A stretch of 64,000 nt of DNA from Plotosus lineatus. Lineage: Eukaryota > Chordata > Actinopteri > Siluriformes > Plotosidae. Shown piece by piece: positions 53,808-64,000 of the stretch. The stretch lies in contig CM045729.1 of assembly GCA_024760905.1 (NCBI GenBank), positions 58,474,580 to 58,538,579 on the forward strand, in the 5' to 3' direction. The notes under the pieces are model-generated. The model saw only the letters and a program-made list of their open reading frames with translations. It was not told the DNA's origin and did not search any database. The position numbers and the translations under genes are program-made. Within the stretch, counting starts at the first letter, position 1, and every line of letters begins with the position of its first letter.

Positions 53808-55212
53808 CAGTCGGCCCTCTACTTATGAAAACCTCTCAATACGAAAAATCCAGATTACAAAAAACATTTTCCTAAATTTTCGCCCTCTGTGTACGAAACA
53901 ACCTCTTCTTACCAAAAGCGCCAAACGCACCATTCAAAAATTCAAATGCACCATTCAAACATTAAAATGCGCCATTCAAACATTCAAACAATGCACGAGT
54001 TGCTCTCTCATTGGCTGTCTCCCAACATCCCACCCCGCTGGTCTCCCATTGGCCAGGAAGGAGCTGAACTGTATCCATTCCTGTACCCAAACTTCCTGTT
54101 TGTCACACATGTGAAGGAGAGTTGAACAGGACTGTTGGCTCGTGAGTTTTTTTGAGAGTGATCATTGCAGCTTTATATTTCGTTATCCATCATGGACCCC
54201 AAGAAAGTGATTCCCGGTGACACTGAAAAGAAGAAGCGGGCTCCGTTATCAATCGAAGTGAAGCAGGAGATAATAAAAAAATATGAAAGTGGGATGCAGT
54301 TGAGCGAAATCGCAAAGGAGTATGGCCGAAACCCCTCTACAATCGGGAAGATATTGAAGCAGAAGGAGACCTTAAAAGCGAAGATACACTGACGAAGGCG
54401 ATTATTTTCGGAACGATATTGAAGCAAAAGAAGGAATTAAAAGCGGAAATACAGTGACGGAGGCAATTATTTTGGAAAAAGTAACCACCATATTTACGGA
54501 CCTTGTGAAGGAGGGTGGGGGTGAGGGTTCTTCAGACCAGCAACCCCCGGACTTTAAAGCGTCACATGGGTGGTTTGAGAGATTTTAAAAAAAGGTAAAT
54601 AATTTGCTTTTTCCGAAATAATCGCCTCCGTCACTGTATCTCCGCTTTTAAGGTCTTCTTCTGCTTCAATATTGTCCCAATTGTAGAGGGGTTTCGGCCA
54701 TACTCCGTTGCGATTTCACTCAACCGAATCCCACTTTCATTTTTTTTATCATCTCCTCTTTTACTTTTATTGATAACAGAGCCCGCTTCTTCTTTTCAGT
54801 CTCACCGGGAATCACTTTCTTGGAGCTCATGATTAATAACGAAAAATAACGCTGCAATGAAAACACTGAAAAAACTCACGAAACTCACACACCAACAGTA
54901 CAACTCTCCTTCACGCGTGTGTTGAACAATGGGTTGAAGGCACACGAAAAGCATTATTGGTACATTACTGTATTATGGAGCTTCAGCTCCCTCCTAGCCA
55001 AGGGGAGGCCAGCGGGACGGGGTGTTGGGAGACAACCAATGGGAAAGCAACTCGCGCATTATTTGAATGTTTTAATGGCGTGTTTGAATTTTTAAGATGG
55101 CGCTTTCATAACGTGAACTTGTTTCGTATCCAGAGACAAAAAATTTAGGGAAATGCTTTTCGTAACATGAATTTTTCATTTGGTGAGACTTTCGTAAAGT
55201 GAGGTACCACTG
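53808..55212. mobile_element. Chimeric Tigger-like element (T2 left end, T3 right end)
   Basis: The left terminus is T2-type (cagtcggccctctactta), the right terminus T3-type (cgtaaagtgaggtaccactg). Two facing copies of a transposase N-terminus lie inside: plus strand from 54192 (MDPKKVIPGDTEKKKRAPLS, EIAKEYGRNPSTIGKILKQK, a psq/CENP-B helix-turn-helix) and a decayed minus-strand copy at about 54600-54830. Confidence 0.65.
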
Positions 55213-56477
55213 TATTTGATTACAAACATTAGGACCCCTGAGAGGTGAAGTCAACCACAATGATTATCTTGTCACAGTAGCACCTGCTGAAGAGTAGGAT
55301 GTATGAAGCAGAAAGTAAACAGTCAGTTCTTAAAGTGGATGTGTTGGAAGCAGGAAAATTGAGCAAACATAAATATCTGAGTGACTATGACAATGGGCAC
55401 ATTGTGAAAGCTAAAGGACCGGGTCTATTCTTCTACAAAACAATAAATCTTGTTGGAAGGGTCCAGAATACAGAAGTAAATACCTACCAAAGGCGGCTGA
55501 AGTAAGGACAACCAGTGAACTGGCAGGAGTGTCATGGGTGCCCAAGGCTTATTGATCTGCGTGGGCAGTGAAAACTAATCTGATCCCAAAGAACTATTCC
55601 AGAACAAACTGCTGAAACTGTTAATGATAATTATGATAGAAAGCTGTCAGTACATTGCATCTCACAATGTATGCAGCTGCCCAGCTGCAGACCAGTCATG
55701 TAGTGTTAATGTTATGGCTGATGTAGTGTATTATATGCAGGTGATTTCCTCCAACGCATATTTAAAAAAAATAATTTCCCCTTCATACGCGTACATATTC
55801 ATGTTTATAAATACTTAATGTATATACATATTTATATACAGTCCTACGATGTCTTAGTGAGCTGTCCAGGGTGCACTCTGCCCTCACCCAGAGTTGGCTG
55901 AGATGGGCACCAGCCTCCCTGTGACCCTAATTAGGATTAAGCGGTTCAGAAAATGAATGAATGAATGTCAGTTTTATTAAATAGAATCTGAACATTTCAC
56001 CCTATTACAGTACAGTACCTTGCTGTAGGATCATGCACTCGGACATCAGTTAAAATTCAGTTCTAACTACAACAATGTCGGTTTGAAAATCTCACGAGAG
56101 AGAAGCCTTCTGCCTGCATAACAGAGGAAGCCGTCTGTTCTTAAAACTATTTCTAGTCCTGATGCACACCAATACATCACTGCTTTCATCTAAACAGCTT
56201 TTGCATGAAGATGAACAGAGCAATTCTTTCCTTCTCGTTTCTGAAAGTGGACTGTAGGGTGAACAGGCTAATTAAGCACAAAATGTGTTCTGCATCTCCC
56301 AAGAGAGAGTGTGGAAATAAGAATAGAACAAAAAATTAAAAGTAATAAAATATCCTACAATAACAACGTAGACAGATAATTAAAATAAGGAAGAATGGGG
56401 CGAATGGGACAAATTTGAGTTAGAAAAATAGCAAAATCCTTTTGGCCTGTACAAAACAGAGCCAGCACGTGACAAAG

Positions 56478-56579
56478 AGAGAGAGAGAGAGAGAAAGAAA
56501 GAGTGAGAGAGAGAGAGAGAGAGAGAATGCGTGTGAGAGAGTCTGTGAGAGAGAGAGAGAGAGAGAGAGAATGAGAGCG

Positions 56580-56620
<41 letters not shown>

Positions 56621-56630
56621 AAGAAAGAGT

Positions 56631-56663
<33 letters not shown>

Positions 56664-56697
56664 TGAGAGCGAGAGAGTGTGTGAGAGAGAGAGTGAG
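56478..56697. repeat. Complex (GA)n array
   Basis: About 220 bp of GA with periodic GT interruptions and higher-order repetition (gagagaatgagagcgagagagtgtg recurs). Confidence 0.9.
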
Positions 56698-57082
56698 ATC
56701 AGTAACGATAATGGTGGCTCTATTGTCTTTTTCTGACCTGGCTTTGCCTGCAAATATTCCACATCTTCCAACAGATACAGAAAACACACAGAATAACGAT
56801 TTCAGTGAACACCAGGATTATACAGCTGTTGTTTTTTTCCACTTATTTCTGTTCTGGGATCGGCTTCTGGAGAATACATCCAAACAGGAAGACGACACAA
56901 ATTACAAAATAACTAAGAGGAAACCATGGGATCAGGGCTCCATTATCATTTTCGTCATAAATAAACTGTTGGGTATGAGTCACAACACAGAATTGTTGTT
57001 GAATAGTTACACTACTGATGTAAACAACTAAAGATCATAACAGCATTCAGGCATCCAGAAATTACACATCAAGTTGTCTCAG

Positions 57083-57440
57083 GGTCTGTCTTCCTTTCGG
57101 CTTTTTCCCTTTTACTCGGGAGTCGCCACAGCGAATCATCTGATTCGCACGTTTGATTTGGCAGAGGTTTTTACGTCGGATGCCCTTCCTGTCACAACCC
57201 TTTTAGCAAGGGACAGAAACACGCTGACGACTTTGCAGCTACTCTTTATGAAAGTCAGCAATGGTTCTTTTACATACATCTCACCATAGACAGTGAGAGA
57301 CATGGCCCGCCTTTGATAACCCAGTTAGCCGCACTGGGGGGGGGGGGGGGGGGCAGTGACAACCTTGTGGAGAGTGGGACTCGAACCCCCAACCTCTGGA
57401 TCAGCAATCCAGCGCCCTATACCACTAGACCACCACTGTA
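57083..57440 (-). mobile_element. tRNA-headed SINE, tail A (reverse)
   Basis: Reverse-oriented full copy: tail ctcgggagtcgccacagcga at the left and tRNA head ccactagaccaccactg at the right. Confidence 0.8.
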
Positions 57441-57639
57441 ATAGTCTATAGTCACATAATTGGTTGGCATTTCTGTTTATTGGACTTTGGCCTTTCTGTG
57501 TAAAGTTTGCATGTTCTCCCCTCAATTGTGTGGGTTTCCTCCAGGTAATCCAGTTTCCTCCCTTAGTACGTTACCTAGGAGTAATAAGCTGCTTCAAATT
57601 ACTCCAAGGTTACAGTTGTGAACGGTTTTGTTTGTGTGT

Positions 57640-57678
<39 letters not shown>

Positions 57679-58189
57679 CCCTGTGATGGTCTGGTGAACA
57701 GTTAATGATGCACCCTACCATCATACAGGGTTGGCTGAGATGGGACACAGCCTCCCCATGACCCTCATGGGATTACGAGGTTCATCAAAGGAGTAAATCT
57801 CTGTAGCTGTTAAAAGTGTACATTTATGTTCCCAGCCAGCTCCATGCCATAATGTGAAAAACTCATAACACATCCTACTGCACTGTATGGCACACATGTA
57901 CCTGAATCAATTAGGCTGTATAAAAAAAAATCCTGGTTTCCCATAGCGCCTGCAGCAGGAAATTGGTGCAAATCTAATTTTCCTTCCCAAAAATCATGCT
58001 GAAGACCTCAGACAAGCTAAAAAAAATACACAAAACTCCATGTCAGGTGCTGTGATTGTGATTGTGACTGCAGGGAATGAAATTAGCGCCGGCCCACCCG
58101 CATTTGACGACATTTTTGTGGGCGGTCCAGAAAAATCCAACCCAATACCGGCCCCTGTGTCAGGCAGAAGGTCTTTTCGGTGAGAGAGA

Positions 58190-58436
58190 TTTCCTTTCGG
58201 CCTTTTCCCTTTCTCAGGAGTCGCCACAGCTAATGATTCGCACGTTTGATTTGGCAGAGGTTTTTACGTCGGATGCCCTTCCTGACACAACCCTTTAGCA
58301 AAGGACAGAAACACGCTAACAGCTTTGCAGCTACTCTTTATGAAAGTCAGCCATGGTTCTTTTACATGCCTCTCACCATAGACAGTGAGAGACATGGCCG
58401 GCCTTTGATAACCCAGTTAGCTGCACTGGGGGGGGT
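58190..58436 (-). mobile_element. tRNA-headed SINE, tail A, head missing
   Basis: Reverse copy with tail and body, breaking off at the poly-G stretch before the tRNA head. Confidence 0.7.
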
Positions 58437-60609
58437 GTAAGATATGACACTTCAATGAAAGCCCCTTACCAGAAGCTAGAGAAGATGCAGGGCGTTTCAA
58501 TGGCATCATAGGGCTTAAATAATCATTAATAACACATTAGAAAACCATGAATTCACAATTCCAGCAATCACGTTGATGACATTTGTGTGAAGGAGAAAAA
58601 AAAAAAAAAAGAGGTGTACACATCATCTGCAACCAATCAGCAGGAGGGAGAAACAAAAGCTCTCAGTTATTGGCTTAATTTGAATCACGTGCCAGTAACT
58701 TCTGGTTAAAGGTAAAAAAGGTAAAGTCTGTTGGGTTTTTACACCCGAGCCATAGTGGCTCATCAGGCCGGTGCTTATCCCTGGTTTCCATAGCGTGAAG
58801 CAACTAGGAGTTCAACTCCTCCTGGATGGGACGCTAGTCCATCGGAGGTTACCTTCCCAGTATATTTTACTGGTACCCATTTACACTGCTGAATGAACAG
58901 AAGCACACTTGTGGTTGAGACCTTGCCCAGGGGTCTAAGCACAGTGGGGGGCTAACTGGGATTCGAACTCCGTGAGTATTATAATAATAAAAATTTAACT
59001 GTAACTAACGATATCAACGCAGACAAAGTTAACTGGCTTTGTAAAAGATCAAAAAACTGACCAAAGTGGCATTGGACCAAGTAGCACTAATGTCAGAGAT
59101 TATGAAAAGAATCGACGTCCAAAGAGGACTTTTCAGGACCAATGGCTATACACACACTTTGAAAGTTTGAAAGTTAACGCACTACTTTGATGTTATTTAA
59201 AGCTAACTATGTAGTACTAATACTGTAATTAGGCCTGAGTACAATTTTACATTGCAAACACCAAAAAATATTAGTCAAATTACTGAAAATATGACTTATT
59301 AAACATGTTTTAATTTGATCAGCAGATTAATAAATAAAAAGTTGTATATGATAGAGAATTGGTTTATATGTATGTTTCTTATTCAGTCATAATAGACATT
59401 GAACACCAAACATATAGGTGAACAAGTGAATGAAAAAAATAATAATAACAGATTATCACATAATTAATCATTCCAGAAAAGGTGGGGTCCAGTAAAATTC
59501 TTAGGGTCCTGTGGATTTTTTCTTCTGACTGCCCGTCTGTCCGGTGGAAAATTTTCTTAATTTCGTCTCCTGGACTGGGTCCAAAGTGCCATTGCATATC
59601 ATCTGACTTGATACTTGAAGTTACACTATTAATAAGTGATCGTAACAAACCTTTTAGCCATATCCTCATGGTGAAGAACTACAAGAAGAAAAGGCAGGAG
59701 GACAAAATCCCAGGGCAGTGATGAAAGAAGCTGTATACCGTTTGGTGGCTGGAGGGACTTAGAAAACCGTTTCTGAGAGTAGTGCAGTTCCACAAACAAA
59801 CAACATTACTGAGATGCCATGTAATCGAGATAAGCCCAAAGGCGCCGAAAAACACAAATTATAGCAAGTCTACTGCCAGTCGAAATGTGTCCACAATTAT
59901 GTACTTTCATTCATTTTCTGAACTGCTTAATCCTAATTAGGGTCACGGGGAGGCTGGTGCCCATCTCAGCCGACTCTGGCTGAGGGCAGAGTACACCCTG
60001 GACAGCTCAACCAGGCCATTGCAGCTCACTATGTACATTATTTGTTTTTTTTCTGCCTGCTTGATTTTATTCATGGTTTTGTTTATATAATATGTATTAC
60101 CATTAGTAACTTGCTAAAAAATAGATTCACAAAAATGCATCATATGTATCATCTATTCAAGCACAGGTCCAAAGTGCCCCATGCCAGAAAATGCAGAAAA
60201 TGGTCCACATTGCTCGACTTACCCCTACATGTAAAAGAATGGTCATCTAGGGTTTATTATGTAGCTTCCGTCGCTTTACTTACATTATTATTCAGTTACA
60301 CAATATCCTCCAGGATCAACAAAGCATTTTTTTCTAAAAAAAATAAAAAACCCAAAACTATTATTTATTAAAGTCATTCATTCATTAATTCATTCATTCA
60401 TTCATTTACTGAACTGAACAATCCTAATTAGGGTCACGGACAGGCACGCATGCATTTCAGTCAACACTGACTGGGCGAAGGCGTGGTAAACCCTAAGCAG
60501 CTCACCAGGCCTTCAGAAGACTGACTGTTGAATAGTAATGAGGTACCATTAAGATGTCATTGCTGTATTGCCAGCCAAAATATAAAAAAATTACATACGT
60601 CAAATACGT

Positions 60610-60660
<51 letters not shown>

Positions 60661-60664
<4 letters not shown>

Positions 60665-61503
60665 ATATTCGCTGTGATAAACGCCCAGGGCGCTTTAAAA
60701 ATTGGAGTGCGTGGGCGCTTATTAAAATGTTACCAGTAGAGTGGAAGGGTAAGTGCTTATTCCCATGAGGTGGAAGACATGAATAATAACAGAACAATAA
60801 AAGAGTTTTACTCGAATTTTCATTATTCATTTTGTGGTATCAACCAAACTACTTACATGAAAGCTGAAAATAAATAGAAAACAGCATAAATTTTTAATAA
60901 AGGACTCCTTACTTTTCCCTCCCGGTGCTGTTCCTTTAAACATTTTCCCGGAAGTAAAATAGAGCCAATCGCCAGGAATGTCAACTTTAGCACATGCCAC
61001 GTTGAACCAATCAGCACGAACATAAACAAAAGCACATGTCTGTGCTTAAATTTATGAAGTTAGTGAGCAGGAGAATCGGGTGAAAAATACTCTTCATCAC
61101 TTTCTGATAGATTCATATCTGGCTCATCGCTCCATTCATTCAGAGCATCCCATAGTTTTGCTGTAGCAGTTTCTAATGGTTCATCGGTTGTTGGACATTT
61201 ACCAAGAGAACACAGCAAAATATTTTCCTGTTTTTAAAACCACGGTAAAACAATCAAATGTGTTGTTACTGATGAACATTATAGACATTCCCCTGTGGCA
61301 GGGGGGGGTCTTGAAATACTGTGTAAATTTACTTTCACAGGCAGTGAACACCTCATTTTATGGTTACAGAGACTGATCGAATAAAATTGGCAAGTTTGAT
61401 CTACGATTTTGCTTCCAGTACACATAGGCGGTTATTAGACGTAAGATAAAAACATTGGGGGGCGCCCATTGGAGCAGGCCACTTATTACGTTGAATACAG
61501 TAC
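60661..61503 (-). mobile_element. Tigger-like T5 element, longer copy
   Basis: Left end ccatattcgctgtgataaacg; right end ttattacgttgaatacagta. Positions 61075-61490 are closely similar to 43500-43930, including the same acidic-tail reading frame, with small indels. Confidence 0.55.
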
Positions 61504-61937
61504 ATATACATATATGTGCACTATGTGCACTATATCGAACTATGTGCATGTTCAGTACACTGTGTTCCCATTCAGCTAAATTGGCACAACAGTGGCACAA
61601 ATTATTTTAGACTGGCACAAGGAATTATTGGTGCTGCACCAGCAGTATTTTCTGTCTTTGTTTTAAGTTCCACAGTCTAAAACTTGTTCGTAAATCATGT
61701 TAAAACACTGTCAGAATGTTCATCATCTATTGGAAATACACCAATTCACCAATGAGACATTTCGGTACAGACTGGTTCCCATACCACCAAGGTCCCACTA
61801 TGTTATATGCTCAATGAATGCATTCTATGAATGTATACAACATGAGAACACCAGTGTAAGTAACAACCTTGGCCGTACCCTGGTGATTCTGATTCAGAAG
61901 ATGAATTTTATTACTGATTTCGAGTTGATATTAGAAC

Positions 61938-61949
61938 TTGTGTGTGTGT

Positions 61950-61990
<41 letters not shown>

Positions 61991-61999
61991 TGTGTGTGT

Positions 62000-62050
<51 letters not shown>

Positions 62051-62059
62051 CGTGCATGT

Positions 62060-62103
<44 letters not shown>

Positions 62104-62110
62104 ATGTGTC
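61938..62110. repeat. Long (TG)n microsatellite
   Basis: About 170 bp of TG with TATG and CATG interruptions. Confidence 0.9.
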
Positions 62111-62620
62111 TGTGTGTGCGTACATGTGTGTGGACAGAGTCTAATAAATTGTACGCTACCTATGAACTATGAATAAAAGTTTAAACCACTGAAATTCTGT
62201 CAGTACATGCACAAATTCTTCTTGGTTTTAATTTTATAAAAAATCAACAGTTTTGTCTCCTGATGGCCTCAGATTTCATATTTTGATAGCAAATTTTTAA
62301 AGATTTTCTGGGGGGCAGACCCCTCCCCCCACACACACAGGAGGGGGATATCCCCACCTGCACCCTCCCTGTGCTTCTTGCACCTTGGACCTGACCACCC
62401 AAGGCACTGCGAAGTGCCTTGACGGACTCCAGCATCCAAATAATCTGGAAACAGTATTGCCCCCAAGCTCAATTCTCCTCAATGGGAGCCCTGTCCTGTA
62501 TCCTGGGGAAGCGTGGACAAGTTCAGTACAGGTGCAGGTACTTGATGATGAGGAACTAATTCCAGCATGGGATTCATAAGTGTTATAATGTAGAGTAATG
62601 GACGACCCATGACAGACAAT

Positions 62621-62840
62621 ACTGTGTACCATATTTCATAGTTTGCCCCAAATTCATAGGTAATGTTTATTTCAGCAACCAGAAACAACTAATGCTGCCA
62701 TCTTTTATCTGCAGGAGTCATTTCCGTTTGCGCTCCTGGAAAAAAAAATCTAAATCAGGTATTTCAAAACCGACATTTTTTTTCACCCATCCTAAGCACT
62801 GTCTATGAAATTGGGGTGACCTGTGAAATATGGTACACAG
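62621..62840. repeat. Inverted repeat, MITE-like
   Basis: Left arm 62621-62659 and right arm 62803-62840 are imperfect reverse complements (core tgtaccatatttcat / atgaaattggggtg). The 140-bp loop is AT-rich. Probably a short nonautonomous DNA element. Confidence 0.5.
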
Positions 62841-63145
62841 ACCATACCACATACATACCACAGACCATTGTGGGTTTTTTTCTTTTTGTTTTTGGGGTTT
62901 TTTTTTTTAGGAGAAAAGGGTCAAAAACCAAATATTATACCCAGTAGTTTTCATATTTGATTTGCATGATGATACTAGATTGGCCTCTCCAATGCCATCT
63001 CTTATTAAAATCCTATCATTTTTAAAAGAAACAACACTGATGAGTTTGTCTTTATTTTAAGGTATAAAAACAAAGAGAAATTAATAGAACTTCTAAAACT
63101 AGTGAAGCATGAACTGCATTGCTGTAATGACTGAACATGTAATAA

Positions 63146-63176
<31 letters not shown>

Positions 63177-63622
63177 TACAGCTGAATCATTTGCACTCAC
63201 AGAAGATATGCACACACAAGTCTACCATGATCAGTGCACACTAACCCTACAGCAGTACTGTATAATCTGCATCAGATCTCAGGGCTGTACTGGACGATGT
63301 GCAGGGGTTTCACAGCAGCATTTCTGAGGTTATATCAGTGCGACCCTGCAGCTCTGAGCCTGGGCGATGCTGCCGTGTCGGCTTCACAAAACGCCGCAGT
63401 TCCTCTCCGCCATCTTTGCTTCTGACAAGCAGCATCTCCTCCATCCAGACCCATAATCAGGATGGACACAGAGATCACTCAACACCTCACTCAAACACCG
63501 CCCACTGCTCACAGCACATCTGATCTACACACAATCCACACATTTATAAACCACGATTACTCTGTGGCTCGTGTGAAATCCAGATGTTTCACAGAATCCA
63601 GATGATCACAGAAGATCGATTT

Positions 63623-63669
<47 letters not shown>

Positions 63670-64000
63670 AATCACCAAACCTTGACGTCTCACTGACGCA
63701 ACTACAAATCATCCAAAGTATTCCATAACATTGCATTTACATGGAGATAATATTTCCTAGAATATATACACGTCCCTATAATAAACAGCGAGAACCTGCA
63801 GATCAGCCCGCGAGGCTTCTCCCGACCTTAGAAATAAAGAAATGAACGCACAAGGTAAACCTGCAAGCTCTTAATCCTCACTCAAGAATTCTGAATCTGA
63901 AGATCATTCAGTGTATTTATTCTATCCATCTTTTGCCTTTTCATCCATCTCATCCACACACCCTTCACACATCACAGAAGAGTGGAGACTCCCACTGATG

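Larger units (their letters stand above)
51198..64000 (-). other. APP: Probable APP intron 1 (12.8 kb or more)
   Basis: No host coding exon was recognised here. It holds a composite Tigger-like element (53.8-55.2 kb), SINEs (57.1, 58.2, 58.7 kb), GA and TG microsatellites (56.47-56.70, 61.94-62.11 kb) and a T5 element (60.66-61.50 kb). APP intron 1 is very long in vertebrates, so exon 1 probably lies past the window edge. Confidence 0.6.

Noticed and set aside
63299..63523. Possible APP exon 1 or other exon near the right edge
   Set aside because: No signal-peptide-like frame with a donor in the correct phase on the minus strand; short plus-strand frames lack motifs.

Overview
The window is vertebrate nuclear DNA, almost certainly from a teleost fish. 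Three spliced host genes lie in an order known from vertebrates: JAM2 (+, about 5.3-9.2 kb), GABPA (+, 18.3-28.4 kb) and APP (-, 31.2-51.2 kb). In human the order is JAM2-ATP5PF-GABPA-APP on chromosome 21. I found JAM2, GABPA and APP exon by exon with matching splice phases, but no ATP5PF coding exon. The teleost call rests on short introns, very long TG/TA microsatellites, tRNA-headed SINEs, and many Tc1/mariner, Tigger-like and hAT elements.

Layout. 0-5.3 kb: a solo LTR, SINEs and microsatellites, probably JAM2 intron 1. 5.3-9.2 kb: two Ig domains, transmembrane segment and PDZ-binding tail of JAM2, with an RTE-type LINE in one intron and a suspected splice defect. 9.2-9.4 kb: an unrecognised exon-like ORF on the minus strand. 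9.4-17.4 kb: intergenic repeats, including a mariner with a full-length ORF but an altered active site. 17.4-17.9 kb: CpG-rich, ETS-site-rich probable GABPA promoter. 18.3-28.4 kb: nine GABPA coding exons (456 codons), with a 4.6-kb intron full of Tigger-like elements and microsatellites. 28.4-31.2 kb: converging 3' ends of GABPA and APP. 31.2-51.2 kb: sixteen APP coding exons equivalent to human exons 18 down to 2 without exon 8, i.e. an APP751-like form with a Kunitz domain. 51.2-64 kb: probably APP intron 1; the signal-peptide exon was not found.

Host gene roles. JAM2 is an adhesion receptor, GABPA the DNA-binding ETS subunit of GABP (NRF-2), and APP a type I membrane protein processed by secretases. 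They are neighbours by ancestry and are not a pathway.

Mobile DNA. Tigger-like families are labelled by their terminal sequence: T1 (cagtaggccc), T2 (cagtcggccctc), T3 (cagtggtacctcac), T4 (cagacgctccccgac), T5 (cgtaataagc) and T7 (cagggatccctc). Two hAT elements in APP introns carry nested Tigger-like and SINE insertions. One SINE family has a tail that matches the 3' end of the local RTE LINE; a sister subfamily has a different tail. I saw no CRISPR array, operon, prophage or other bacterial-style system. The notable content is host-gene variants and transposon architecture.
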